The notes under the pieces are model-generated. The model ran no database searches. It saw nothing but the letters and a program-made list of their open reading frames with translations, and had not been told where the DNA came from. A program made the translations under genes and the position numbers. From a virus, in the IMG/VR virus record IMGVR_UViG_3300030333_003379, positions 30,637 to 94,636 of that record: a DNA stretch of 64,000 nucleotides. One strand, given 5' to 3'. The first letter of the stretch is position 1. Every line of letters begins with the position of its first letter. Positions 1 through 10,672 of the stretch are shown one piece after another.

Positions 1-3000
1 ACGGCTTGTGCCAAGAAGTGCAGGGTGACTATACTCCGCAAGCCATGTGCATAGGAAAGCATCAGGCATAGAACCAGAATGGGTTTGCCCTGCTTTCATC
101 AATGCCATATCTGCATATTCTGGATTTGCAATTTGTGGTCTATTTACATGAGCAGATGATGTAATGTGATTTGCGCCATTGGATAGGTCTTGTGCATCGT
201 TTGGTGTCGGTGCTACTGCCATATTTACCAATTCAGGATCATGTGCCAAAAGAGGGGGAACGGTAGCCAACTCTGTTCCAACTCTTGGTTGAACCCAACC
301 TGCGAAATGCCCCTTAGCGGTCACAACGCCCCCAAGTATAGTGTTTGTAGTTACAGACGATTGAATTGTCTTATGGGGGCGTGGTCTGCCTCCCATTAGC
401 GAGTATTGTGAAAGCACGAAGCCGTTGATACAGAACTCACCGCCAGCATTGTATCTGTTCACTTTGGTTCTCGATGTGCTTGTGAACAAACCAATAGGGC
501 CACCGTGATTAGCGTTGGCGTATGCAGAAGTATCACTCTTACCCAACAACCCTTGATCGTTGTAATTGTGAGAAATCCATACCGTCTGCTCATATTCTCC
601 TTCTACTAGAGTATGTTCTTGACCCGGTGCTAACAGTATATCTGGCAATAATTGAGGGATTCTACCTGATAATGGGTCAGTCCATGGCAATTGACCATGT
701 AACATTTCACTACATGGGAATCCATCTGATGAGAAAGACCCTGTATTGAATGCTTCACCTTGCACATCCATAGTATCAAAGTAATAATTAGTGGCGTTTT
801 GATTACCCGATTCAGCAGATTGGAAACCCCAATGCTTGTTTTCTGTTTCTGCCTCAAACATTAGAGAATAAGCAGAGCCGTGAGATCTGTGTAATTGCCT
901 TCGCAATGCCTTCGGTGTGCCTCTTGTGGTTAATGGTGTAACAAAGTGGTGTCCTTGTCGCCCAAATCGAATACGGTTATGTGGGTGTGTATAGGTTGCA
1001 TCAGCCCCATTGTTTGTGTCCAAAAGCACAGACCCACGCTCTGCATGGTCGGTTAGCCTGTGTGCAGCAAACAATCGAGTAGTTCCACTTGGAACAGAAC
1101 CCGGTGTAGTGTTGAGGGAAAGACCAAAGTGGCTTTCCAATTTATCGTGCAAAATCCTCACAGGATGGAAATGAAGCATCCTATCATGTGTATCAAATTG
1201 TGTGGCTTCACCGGGATTGCTATCCTTCATTGTATCCAAGTTCTGCTCAATGATGCCATTCTTATCGGTGCGTGGCTCTGTTAATCCACCCATACCCCAA
1301 GACAGGTTTTTCCATGCTTGAACACGGTCATGCCCACTACGAACAAGGATATTTCCGGGGATTTCCTCCGGTGACGGTATTTGAATCGTCATGTTAGGCT
1401 CAATACCACTTCCGGGTGTGGAGGGAACACTCGTAATCAATCCTGTGGCTGGATCTATACGCTCTTTATTCATCTTGTAATCCTTGATTACTGTGCCAAA
1501 TGGTGAGCCACCCTCTAACATCAACTCTGTGCCAGAATCATCTATTACGGGTATATTCTCCCAGACCATTTCTTCATTCGGAATGGATAGACCCTTCACC
1601 CTCTCCGTATTGAGAGATCTAGTGGTTCTAAACGGCCTTGGAACATTTTCAGTAAGCAGACCTGCACCATGCCCATATCTCTGAATACCTGTGTTGGCAT
1701 TGGTGCTACCTGCCGATAACGCAGAGATATGTGGTAAAAATGGGTGTGAAACGCCAACATCTGCGGCTGTATTACGCATTGGTTTAGGTTGGTATTCTCC
1801 AAAGGTCACATCTCCTTTGATACCATTTTCAAACCCTACACCCCATTTACTAGATGTTCGGGCGGAATACAGTTCTTCTCCATTTGCCACATTGACGGCA
1901 TTATTGGCAACTAAGGTTATTGTGTTAGATTTGCGATAAAGCACCGTATCGGCAGGGATAGTAGTTCCTTCAAACTCAAGGAAAGTAAATCCATTGCTAG
2001 CCGCATAACCTCGGCCATAATATGTTCCATGTTGATCATATATTTGTCCACCCCAATTACCCACTATCATGCTGTAATTGAATAAGTGTTCTACTGCGTC
2101 ATATGCCGTTCCGCCCGGTGTTGGATCACCAAACGCTTCAAAATTATCAAAGTTCTTTCTACTGACGAAATTGGGTTCTTGAGTAGTCGTGTTGTTAGAA
2201 AACTTGTATGGTTTTTGAATATAATCTGTAATGTGATCTTGCAAACCGATTTTAGCATTCATACCATGATTGCCTGAATATGGTGTCCTAGCATCAGAAA
2301 AGGTCAATCTTTGGTTATCATCATGGTCTGCCTTTGTATATGCAGCCCTGCCACCAAAGGTTTCTGCCCATGTTGGTGTAAAATTAAGAACACCCTTATC
2401 ATAACTAGACCTCTTATCCACATAGATATCTTCATCACCACTATTCCATGAAAGATTTGAGCCACCAAACTGTTGTTGGGCAGTTATTCCTGTAACAACG
2501 GCAATAGCATTAGCACCAAAGTCGTTAATGATAACTTGATCACCAATAGAATAGTTCGCACCACCAGCACTTACTGTTGCTGATGTAACTCTACCTGCCG
2601 TAACAGAAGTAGTGAGAGTAAGACCTGTTCCCCATTGTGTTGTGCCTACTACATCTGTATTGGGGAGTGTGGGTTCAGTTCCAGCAGAATAGCCCGTTCC
2701 TCCCGCTAAAATGCTAACTGTGGTAACTGCACCCTTATGTGCAGACCTAAGACACAATGGCTTGCCGTCTTTATCACTAGCAATGGTCTTGACGAAAATA
2801 AACTCCCCTGCTACGGGTGTGTAACTTGGTGTTCCTGTAAGGGTAATTTTACTTGCTTCAACATCAATACTCTCAATATACTCGCCCGTATCTCTCAATG
2901 TTGAGCCATCCATAAACAAAAACGGCTCACCGACTGTAAGCCATTGTGTTGGATCTGGATTGGCGACAGTAGCCCCGCCTGTGAAATTGTAACCTTGAAG

Positions 3001-4758
3001 GATATATTCATTGCCACTACCACTTGCAACTTGTAATCCAATACCACCATGTGCTGTTGTAGATAGATAATCTGCGTGATCAAAATCTGCTCTAAGTGCC
3101 TGTTGCGTGGCTTCTGTTGCAATACGGAATCTTTCTATTTGAGATTGTGATTTGGTTCGCAAAATATCTCCTTGATTGAAAATATATGATGCTCTTGCCT
3201 CACCTTTCAGAAGCACACGATTTGTGTAATACTGTGGTTGATATGACGGTAAAGACCATTGTAATCCTGTTTTTCGATATTGTGGCCCATTTGCTATTAC
3301 TGTTGTAGATACGATATTTGCACTAATTTCAGCCACTACACCAATACTTTGCCCACTTGCATTATACACGGTATCTCCGACTTTGTAATAATCTTCTATG
3401 TTGTCGTTAGGAACAACCACTTCCAAATTAGTCCTTGCACCAGCAGTTAGAGTGCCACCTTTTGTGGCGATATAATCACTATTATGATAGATGCCTGTTG
3501 GATAAGGCCCCATTCCATCCATTTTAGTGCCATGCTCTGGTTCTTCAACAGGTAATGTCTTGGTTGTATCGTTGTAAGCGTAATTTTTGCTTGCAGGTGC
3601 TGCGTGACCCATCACGGCTGGCCCTTTGGCAACTAGATCTGGGGGTGGCATATCGGGCAATTGGCAACTATTCAAACCTTCAATACTGAATCGAGAGAAT
3701 CCACGCTGCAAAGCATGAGAACTTGCAGGGTCGCCATCTTTGACGGGTATTGCCCCTCGTGATTCGTGGTTAATCGCAGGTAATCCCATATTACCACCAT
3801 CCATAGGCTTCGCAGTAAGATACCATACGGGTAATTCGCTACCAAGACCTTGCACCACAGGGCCACCGTTTGCTGTTCCCCAATACCCACCACCTGTTGG
3901 TGTATCGGACTCCCACGACACAATTACAGTATGCTGTTCCTCCGTTTCGTTTTGAACCGCAATTTCTTGATTAACCGGTAAGTCCACGGATCCTGTATCA
4001 TGGGTAATATGAAAATCAACATAAAATTGTGATGAGAGTGTGGTTTCACTTGCAACTGACCAACTATCATAAGTCATAGTTCTGGTTCCAGCGTTTGATG
4101 TGATAGTGCCTCTTTGTGGTATATCAGAAGGTAAGCATTCTTGGGCGCATCCTTCTCTTTTGGTTAAGGTTTGTGCGCCATCTGCGCCCATTTGCGCTCT
4201 CACAAAGGCATGACCCGTTAATGGGTGAGTCCAATTACCAACACCGGGCATTGTGGAGGATGTTGATAGCACCTTTCCAAGATACTCCTTAGCACCACTC
4301 ATCTTTTTGTATGTGGCTCGTAAATACCGTGTTTGACCATGAATCCCTGCTTGATGGCTTCGACTTGAATTGATTGCAGAAGCAATCATCCTTGCTGCTT
4401 CTTCTGTGCCTAAGTCATAAGTCAAAACAGGCAAAACGGCAGACAAACCAGCATTATCTGTTCGTGTTTTTTGATTTGCTTCTGCTGCTCTTTTCAAATC
4501 AATAACCACAAAGTTAGTGCCGTTAGCAGTAACTGCTGATGTTAGATCACCTGCCTGTGGTGTGCGTATGAGAAAGTGCATACCTTGTTGATTACCACCT
4601 GCTGCCCATGTAGTGTCCACAGGATCTTCGTATTTGGTATCTGGATAAGTAAAATGGAGGCTGAAATACCCGCTTTTGGGGCGGGTTGGTGTAGTTCCAA
4701 AGGTTTGAGCAGATATAGCAGCAAAGGCTCTCTGCGAGAAAACACTCTTTACCGTCAT
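1..4758 (-). CDS. Giant tail/fibre protein, 3' end cut by window edge
   Basis: This frame stays open from an ATG at 4756-4758 to the left edge, about 1586 codons with no stop, so the C-terminus is missing. The protein begins MTVKSVFSQRAFAA. It is rich in Gly, Asn, Thr and Ser with many short beta-type stretches, as in tail fibre and baseplate proteins. Its start lies four bases beyond the stop of the 1969-residue tail protein, so it is the most distal visible gene of the tail operon. A Gly/Thr/Val-rich stretch in the middle (near 2500-2760) looks like a beta-sandwich or fibre repeat. I recognise no enzymatic motif. A receptor-binding or structural tail role is inferred from position, size and composition. 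Confidence 0.75.
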   Translation of the reverse strand, partial: MTVKSVFSQRAFAAISAQTFGTTPTRPKSGYFSLHFTYPDTKYEDPVDTTWAAGGNQQGMHFLIRTPQAGDLTSAVTANGTNFVVIDLKRAAEANQKTRTDNAGLSAVLPVLTYDLGTEEAARMIASAINSSRSHQAGIHGQTRYLRATYKKMSGAKEYLGKVLSTSSTMPGVGNWTHPLTGHAFVRAQMGADGAQTLTKREGCAQECLPSDIPQRGTITSNAGTRTMTYDSWSVASETTLSSQFYVDFHITHDTGSVDLPVNQEIAVQNETEEQHTVIVSWESDTPTGGGYWGTANGGPVVQGLGSELPVWYLTAKPMDGGNMGLPAINHESRGAIPVKDGDPASSHALQRGFSRFSIEGLNSCQLPDMPPPDLVAKGPAVMGHAAPASKNYAYNDTTKTLPVEEPEHGTKMDGMGPYPTGIYHNSDYIATKGGTLTAGARTNLEVVVPNDNIEDYYKVGDTVYNASGQSIGVVAEISANIVSTTVIANGPQYRKTGLQWSLPSYQPQYYTNRVLLKGEARASYIFNQGDILRTKSQSQIERFRIATEATQQALRADFDHADYLSTTAHGGIGLQVASGSGNEYILQGYNFTGGATVANPDPTQWLTVGEPFLFMDGSTLRDTGEYIESIDVEASKITLTGTPSYTPVAGEFIFVKTIASDKDGKPLCLRSAHKGAVTTVSILAGGTGYSAGTEPTLPNTDVVGTTQWGTGLTLTTSVTAGRVTSATVSAGGANYSIGDQVIINDFGANAIAVVTGITAQQQFGGSNLSWNSGDEDIYVDKRSSYDKGVLNFTPTWAETFGGRAAYTKADHDDNQRLTFSDARTPYSGNHGMNAKIGLQDHITDYIQKPYKFSNNTTTQEPNFVSRKNFDNFEAFGDPTPGGTAYDAVEHLFNYSMIVGNWGGQIYDQHGTYYGRGYAASNGFTFLEFEGTTIPADTVLYRKSNTITLVANNAVNVANGEELYSARTSSKWGVGFENGIKGDVTFGEYQPKPMRNTAADVGVSHPFLPHISALSAGSTNANTGIQRYGHGAGLLTENVPRPFRTTRSLNTERVKGLSIPNEEMVWENIPVIDDSGTELMLEGGSPFGTVIKDYKMNKERIDPATGLITSVPSTPGSGIEPNMTIQIPSPEEIPGNILVRSGHDRVQAWKNLSWGMGGLTEPRTDKNGIIEQNLDTMKDSNPGEATQFDTHDRMLHFHPVRILHDKLESHFGLSLNTTPGSVPSGTTRLFAAHRLTDHAERGSVLLDTNNGADATYTHPHNRIRFGRQGHHFVTPLTTRGTPKALRRQLHRSHGSAYSLMFEAETENKHWGFQSAESGNQNATNYYFDTMDVQGEAFNTGSFSSDGFPCSEMLHGQLPWTDPLSGRIPQLLPDILLAPGQEHTLVEGEYEQTVWISHNYNDQGLLGKSDTSAYANANHGGPIGLFTSTSRTKVNRYNAGGEFCINGFVLSQYSLMGGRPRPHKTIQSSVTTNTILGGVVTAKGHFAGWVQPRVGTELATVPPLLAHDPELVNMAVAPTPNDAQDLSNGANHITSSAHVNRPQIANPEYADMALMKAGQTHSGSMPDAFLCTWLAEYSHPALLGTSR

Positions 4759-4762
4759 ACTA

Positions 4763-7700
4763 TCAATCCCAATTCTTAGCCCCTATTACGCCGGCTTCGG
4801 ATGCGCTAAGGGCTTTCTTCCAAAGACCTATCTCCGCCAAACAACCCTTGAAATGGATTTTTCCATTGGTATTGGCCCCATTCGACTGTCCAATGTTACC
4901 ATGCCCGTAACCCAGAGTGCCAGCATTGATCATGGTATTTTCGTGGGTCAAACGATAAGTTCCACCTGCGCCCCCATTAAAGGTAGCATCTGTTACATAT
5001 GGAACAGAGTGTAAAGCGCAACCAATCAAAATCAAATTATGATGCCTACCAGCATAACCATTTCCATAATCTGAACCGGGATCAGCATTCAAACCAATAC
5101 CCAATTTTGGTGGTAATCTTGGGTGCTTATGAACAGTTCCGCCACCCGCAATATCGTTTCCATCTTTGTAATCCGTATCATTACTCATAGGATATCCTAC
5201 TGTATCATACACCTTATCCTCTGCCGTTGTAACAGAAACCGCAACACCATTGATGTAAATGATTGGGGCAGCATCTAATGGCTTCACCACGGTGATTTGT
5301 TGGTATAGTGATTTACTTTGATATCCTTGATAACTGTGAGATGTGTATGTGGCTTGAATCTGACCACCAGCAGCACTATTCACATGATGTGCTACAACAC
5401 GGAAATTGTAAGCAATGTTTGTTCCACCACTTGCTTGATCATGTTGTCGAGAATAGAAGGAAACACCCCATGGCTTACCATTAGAGTCAATTCCTTGCAA
5501 TATAGGGCCATTACCATGTGTCCCTACACCCCATGCGTCACTTGTGTTGTCTGGTTTTACGCAAAATGTTACACTCCAAGGCCCATTTGCTACGATGTTT
5601 TTCGCATCAGGAGGGCTTGTTTCTAATGCCTGTCTAGCAGCATCATTGGTTAAGGTCGCTTTATCGGCTATTTTGGTTAGACAAATACCCTGTGCATCAT
5701 TCCAATCATTCATTTTCACCCCTCTAGCGGATATATCTCCATGATTGCTTGCACTCACATAGAGTGGCTTTATGGACTGATCGGTAATGGCGTTGTTACC
5801 ATCTTCACCTTTCTGTAAATCACCCACACCTACTAAGTCATTTGACCAATCACCGCATAATCCCATTGGCAAACCATATTTGTTTTCTATTGGCCTCCAT
5901 TGTGGCAATCCCATACTTGTTCCGTAATTGAGAGTAGTGTAGCCATTGTGGTCTGAAATGTGTTCTGCTGCAAACTTGTTTAATCGGATGTATGCTATAC
6001 AATCATCATCCTTGTAGTGCATTCCAGCATATGAGTTATCCTTAGCAGTATCTTCATTCTTAACTTGTGAAAAGTCCAATACTGCTGCTGATGTTTGAAT
6101 CTCTTGAAGATTCTGCAAACCACTATACCCTGTTGGCCCCTTAGAGTAATGATGCGTATAGAAGTCGCTATAATCATTGGCTGTTCCATCACTTATGTCG
6201 AAAGTCACGCCTGTGTGTCCTCCACCGAAGAATATGATGCCATTAGCATCCAATAGTGGATCTAACAATTGTATTTCGACCCTTTGGAACTTGTTATCTT
6301 TACCATAAAACACGGACTTGAACTTATCTCTCAATTTAGGATTCAAAGGTTGAACATCCACTAAACCACAACAAGCACCTACACCGCTTTGCTTACAATG
6401 AGGGGATGTTGTGTGGAAAGTATCAACACCTGCAAATGTTGCTAAGTGCTTGTTATCCACCAAAATTAACCCTCTATTGGTTGATGAAAGGAGTTTATTG
6501 ATTCTCTTAGGAATATCTAGAGCCTTTCTCTCAACCCAAAGATTTGGTTGAGAAATGGGATCATAATCTGGTAGCAACGGCTCAATATCAGTCCCTGCTG
6601 CACCGTAATTTGACGCATATCTTGGGAACTTTACAGTATTGAAAGTCATTGCCTGTCCAACTCCATCGTATAATCTCAATTCATCATCTAATTCAACCGC
6701 ACCATGCACAGCACCTTGGAAAGTAGTAATTGGAACATGGGTTTCACCATCTGCACCTAATGGTAATGGGGCAGGGAATGAGTTCAATTGGTATGACCTA
6801 CTGTTCGTGGTCAAAAGCCCACCAAACCCAACCGCTTGGGTTGGTCTGTATGGATACGGGCTATTGTTGTTCAACCATATTGCAAAATTACGGCTTGAAG
6901 CACCCGGAATGGTGCTATGGATGACTATACTTGTTCCACTTTCACCATCTCGACTTTCAACATCACCCCCAAGGAATGCTCTCACATATCCCATGTGACT
7001 ACCTGTATCGGTTGATGTTGTTGATTCTGTAAATAGTGGAGGGGGATTGAATGCACTACCCCCATTTGCATTAAGAGCATCTGGATGCCCTGCTTGATTG
7101 ATTCTGCGTATCAATTCATTAACGGCTTCTTTGAAATTACTAGCAGCATTGGCTACATCTCCCAATTTGATTCTTTGTGGTCGCACCCATTCCAATGTTT
7201 CATTATCATTCTTGATGCCTTTTAATCCCAAATAACTTGCATTTACCTCAAGAGAAGGCATTAGTGGTTTATCGTCTGTTCCCCAAAAGTGTTGTTTTGG
7301 ATCAACTGTAATACCTTCCATTGAAGGCCCTCTAAGAATCAAAACACGGTTTTCATCGTCTGGGTCTATGATGACTCTAGGTGGCCTAGTGTTTGATCTA
7401 GGAACAGCACCAAACAATTTCTTTAGGCCAACGGTGATTTTATCTCTTACACTTGTAATGCTTGTGCCTGAAATGTATAGTTCATCGGCTAAATCGCTGT
7501 ATAATGGTGCAATTGCAGGGTTTGTGGTTTCTGTGGTGAAATATGAAGAAGGGGTAAGCCATCCACCCATCACAACAGGCAGACCACTTGTGATGAAATG
7601 CCCAAGCCACATAGCGTCATCTTCATCCCATGAAGTGGTGTCGAGAAGTGGGTTGCTAAAACGACCAAAATACAACCGATGAGAATTACCATTGATCTCC

Positions 7701-10672
7701 ATTTTATGGATGTGTAGCCTTATTCCAACTTCACCCAATATACCTTCTCCAACTGTAACTACAAATCCATTACCTGTATTGATAGCAGTAGCGATAGGCT
7801 CTGGTGCGCTAATATCGAAATCCCATATGGCATCACCACCAGAATACGGAACAGCACCCGTATCTTCATTTTTTGTGAACATATTGATTTTGCTATTTGT
7901 CGCAGCATAAGCCCCGCCTCCTGACGGTGCGGTTGTTAGCCAACCACCTTCATAGACAAAAGGTAAAACAGAATCCACTTCGATGTAAGCACCAGCCGTT
8001 TTCCAATTATCAGAGGATGATACTACCGCAGTATCTTCATTTGCAGACCAAGATGCAGATGGTTTGGTAAAGGTGGCAGCATTTTCACGCATACACCTAA
8101 TCGGTGGTATGCTATTGAAATCACGCACCTTGATAGCAGAAACCTCACTACGAAGCCCCCAATCAATCGCATAACGGCTTTCATAATCTTGCATTTGAGG
8201 GCGATTTACTGCCATCATAGTGCAATCCACTACCATTTCCATTGATTTGTCGCTTGGTAATGGTGATCTCTTGTTGGTGCTAGTATCCAATCTCTTTTCC
8301 ACATCAAAAAACATGGAAGGGAACAGAGGCAACTCAACCAAAGCACGAGTAGAAGCATAATATGTTGATGTTTGTTTATCATTCCTTACAGATGGATTAT
8401 TTGTGCCAATGATTGTATCTTTCCATCCCGGCAACACAGGGTGTTCCTGTCGTGTTGCCTTGATATCTAGACCACCTTGCCCTAAACCTCCCATTGTGAG
8501 GCTTACCACAGGACTCCCAATATCCCCAATCTCTTTCATTGGATATCCTTCGGATATATTGAAATCACGCTCAACTACTGAATCACCTACATCCATTAAC
8601 ACAGATCTGCCACGAAGGGCTACACCTTGCGCTTCACCATCTTCGCCACTTGTTGGGGCTATTTCCTCAACACGGCCACGCATTAACATCAATTCAATTA
8701 CACATTTACTATACGGCTTATTTCCACTTTTCTTAGCAAAGTGTTGCAAAGTAGCACTTCTTTCTCTATCTTTTGGTTGAACTAAAATGTAGTGGCGATC
8801 AGCCTTGACTTCATTATCAATAATATCAAATTGCTCTAATGCTAATGGTGAAAAATTGGTATGTGTGGCATCGGCATTAACGGAGGCTAAAGAACGCTTT
8901 CCATCAATTTTCATGTTGAGCATATGATATGCCCCTTTACTTTGTGTAACAGGAGTTCTGGTATTGGGTATTGCCACAGGCAACCCATATGCTTGCTCTT
9001 TACTTCGATTTCCAACACCGGGTTTGAGTGTTTCAATGAGATAATTAAGCATATGACTTCGGGGGGTATGCTCTAAATTGATGAATGGTGCTTGGGTCAT
9101 ATCCCCCGTTGGATTGACTTTGAGAGTATGATTCTTGATAGATGAGTCAATATCCTTAGCGGGTAAGGAAATGATACCACCCGGTGCGTGAATAGTGAAT
9201 GGTGTCCATGTTTGATTTGCATCTGCTTCAAGATATGGTCGTCTTAGGAAATCGGCTAAGGAACGAGTAGCAACACCATCCCAATACTGTGTATTGGCAT
9301 CAGGAACGGTGCGTTCTACCACCAACCACCCAGAAGTATCCTCTTTTCTTTGATTTTCTGGAAGGTCTGTTTGATCCACATAATCATCAAAATGACTAAA
9401 CAAAAGATTAGCGTCATTCAAAGAATTGGTATTTGCATTGAGTGCTGTAAAGGCAAATGGTGGGTTGTGATCCAAACCCGCCATAACTTCTCCTGTCTTA
9501 TCAATAGCCGAATAATACACCTTAATCTTGCTAGGTATGCCAACATCAATCAAAGCCTGTGGCATATCCACTATTGCAAGGCGTGGTTGCTTTTCAGGCG
9601 TAAGATGGCGTATGTATTCTCGATTAGTGGGCTTCAATGGATTGGTGAAATCCCATTCCGCTTCATGGTCAATATCCATCCCTTTGAGGGCGAATGGCCG
9701 AACATCATCTACTCGCAATGCTACGATAGTGTTGGCGGTTGAACTCAATTGTGCTGCACCTAACGAATCCAAATGTCCTGTTCCACCTTGGATGATGATA
9801 GAACTTTTCTTGGTAACTCCAAGATTGTATGTGCTTACCGTGGATTTTGTGATAACATCTAGACCTTCTCCTTGATATACGATGTTAGTCACATCAACTT
9901 TATCGTTGGTATCAATAAGAGATTCAATGCCAATATCTTCGTATTTTGACTCAAAACTATCGTTGATACCTTGCACCGTTTTAGTGATTTTTTCATCTGT
10001 TGGCATAGGTAAAGCCTTGAGGAAGAAGTTACCCTCCACAACATTGTATGAAGTAACACCGCACATACCCGGATAATCTTCATCAGGCTCAAGCATTTGT
10101 GTAACTGTGGTTGAAATAGAAGGGTTTCCATACCATGTTTGGTTACTCATTGCCATACCTGTTCCGGCAGGTGGTGGGGGTGGTGCGCCTCCGGGGATTG
10201 AACCTGTGGTAATCGTCTGTTGAAGATGGGTGGCTGTAATACCCAATACGCTCTCAATTTGTGCGACAGTATGGTTTGCTTTATCCATTGGATCTGGTGC
10301 GAACCAATTCGCATCATACGGCCAACCACCAACTGCGCTAGTGTGTCGAGCCTGTTCAGCACCTGCCAAAACGAAAGCACCTGCACCTAATCCCACAGGG
10401 CTTGCTACTACTATATCGGTAGCCACGACCTCTGGCACACCCAAAGCAGTTCTTATGTGTGCTACAATACGCAGATAACTCAATGCTGCATCTGCTCTGC
10501 TTTCTACAAGAATGGGCGCACCTGCCGCACTAACAGGGGCTAATGAGGCATCAAATGGCATTGGATAAGCATCCAAAGCAAATGGCCCCGCACCCAACAT
10601 CAATTTATTCAACATCATCATGGCGGTTTCTTCATCGTATGTTGCAACATCAGAAGTCGAAAGTGCTACCAT
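4763..10672 (-). CDS. Giant tail/baseplate protein with C-terminal LamG-like lectin fold
   Basis: This is a 1969-residue protein. The ATG at 10672 overlaps the stop of the upstream gene as TGATG, so I prefer it to the TTG one codon earlier. The last 280 or so residues look like a concanavalin/laminin-G domain: a GPWSVTFCVKP strand, then IIYINGVAVSV, then a closing GCLAEIGLWKKALSASE segment of the kind that ends LamG domains. The rest is Gly/Asn/Thr-rich without recognisable catalytic motifs. It follows the 910-residue tail protein, which carries the same fold, so both probably form the adsorption apparatus and bind glycans or surface protein. The exact role (baseplate hub, fibre, spike) is not resolved. 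Confidence 0.75.
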   Translation of the reverse strand: MVALSTSDVATYDEETAMMMLNKLMLGAGPFALDAYPMPFDASLAPVSAAGAPILVESRADAALSYLRIVAHIRTALGVPEVVATDIVVASPVGLGAGAFVLAGAEQARHTSAVGGWPYDANWFAPDPMDKANHTVAQIESVLGITATHLQQTITTGSIPGGAPPPPPAGTGMAMSNQTWYGNPSISTTVTQMLEPDEDYPGMCGVTSYNVVEGNFFLKALPMPTDEKITKTVQGINDSFESKYEDIGIESLIDTNDKVDVTNIVYQGEGLDVITKSTVSTYNLGVTKKSSIIIQGGTGHLDSLGAAQLSSTANTIVALRVDDVRPFALKGMDIDHEAEWDFTNPLKPTNREYIRHLTPEKQPRLAIVDMPQALIDVGIPSKIKVYYSAIDKTGEVMAGLDHNPPFAFTALNANTNSLNDANLLFSHFDDYVDQTDLPENQRKEDTSGWLVVERTVPDANTQYWDGVATRSLADFLRRPYLEADANQTWTPFTIHAPGGIISLPAKDIDSSIKNHTLKVNPTGDMTQAPFINLEHTPRSHMLNYLIETLKPGVGNRSKEQAYGLPVAIPNTRTPVTQSKGAYHMLNMKIDGKRSLASVNADATHTNFSPLALEQFDIIDNEVKADRHYILVQPKDRERSATLQHFAKKSGNKPYSKCVIELMLMRGRVEEIAPTSGEDGEAQGVALRGRSVLMDVGDSVVERDFNISEGYPMKEIGDIGSPVVSLTMGGLGQGGLDIKATRQEHPVLPGWKDTIIGTNNPSVRNDKQTSTYYASTRALVELPLFPSMFFDVEKRLDTSTNKRSPLPSDKSMEMVVDCTMMAVNRPQMQDYESRYAIDWGLRSEVSAIKVRDFNSIPPIRCMRENAATFTKPSASWSANEDTAVVSSSDNWKTAGAYIEVDSVLPFVYEGGWLTTAPSGGGAYAATNSKINMFTKNEDTGAVPYSGGDAIWDFDISAPEPIATAINTGNGFVVTVGEGILGEVGIRLHIHKMEINGNSHRLYFGRFSNPLLDTTSWDEDDAMWLGHFITSGLPVVMGGWLTPSSYFTTETTNPAIAPLYSDLADELYISGTSITSVRDKITVGLKKLFGAVPRSNTRPPRVIIDPDDENRVLILRGPSMEGITVDPKQHFWGTDDKPLMPSLEVNASYLGLKGIKNDNETLEWVRPQRIKLGDVANAASNFKEAVNELIRRINQAGHPDALNANGGSAFNPPPLFTESTTSTDTGSHMGYVRAFLGGDVESRDGESGTSIVIHSTIPGASSRNFAIWLNNNSPYPYRPTQAVGFGGLLTTNSRSYQLNSFPAPLPLGADGETHVPITTFQGAVHGAVELDDELRLYDGVGQAMTFNTVKFPRYASNYGAAGTDIEPLLPDYDPISQPNLWVERKALDIPKRINKLLSSTNRGLILVDNKHLATFAGVDTFHTTSPHCKQSGVGACCGLVDVQPLNPKLRDKFKSVFYGKDNKFQRVEIQLLDPLLDANGIIFFGGGHTGVTFDISDGTANDYSDFYTHHYSKGPTGYSGLQNLQEIQTSAAVLDFSQVKNEDTAKDNSYAGMHYKDDDCIAYIRLNKFAAEHISDHNGYTTLNYGTSMGLPQWRPIENKYGLPMGLCGDWSNDLVGVGDLQKGEDGNNAITDQSIKPLYVSASNHGDISARGVKMNDWNDAQGICLTKIADKATLTNDAARQALETSPPDAKNIVANGPWSVTFCVKPDNTSDAWGVGTHGNGPILQGIDSNGKPWGVSFYSRQHDQASGGTNIAYNFRVVAHHVNSAAGGQIQATYTSHSYQGYQSKSLYQQITVVKPLDAAPIIYINGVAVSVTTAEDKVYDTVGYPMSNDTDYKDGNDIAGGGTVHKHPRLPPKLGIGLNADPGSDYGNGYAGRHHNLILIGCALHSVPYVTDATFNGGAGGTYRLTHENTMINAGTLGYGHGNIGQSNGANTNGKIHFKGCLAEIGLWKKALSASEAGVIGAKNWD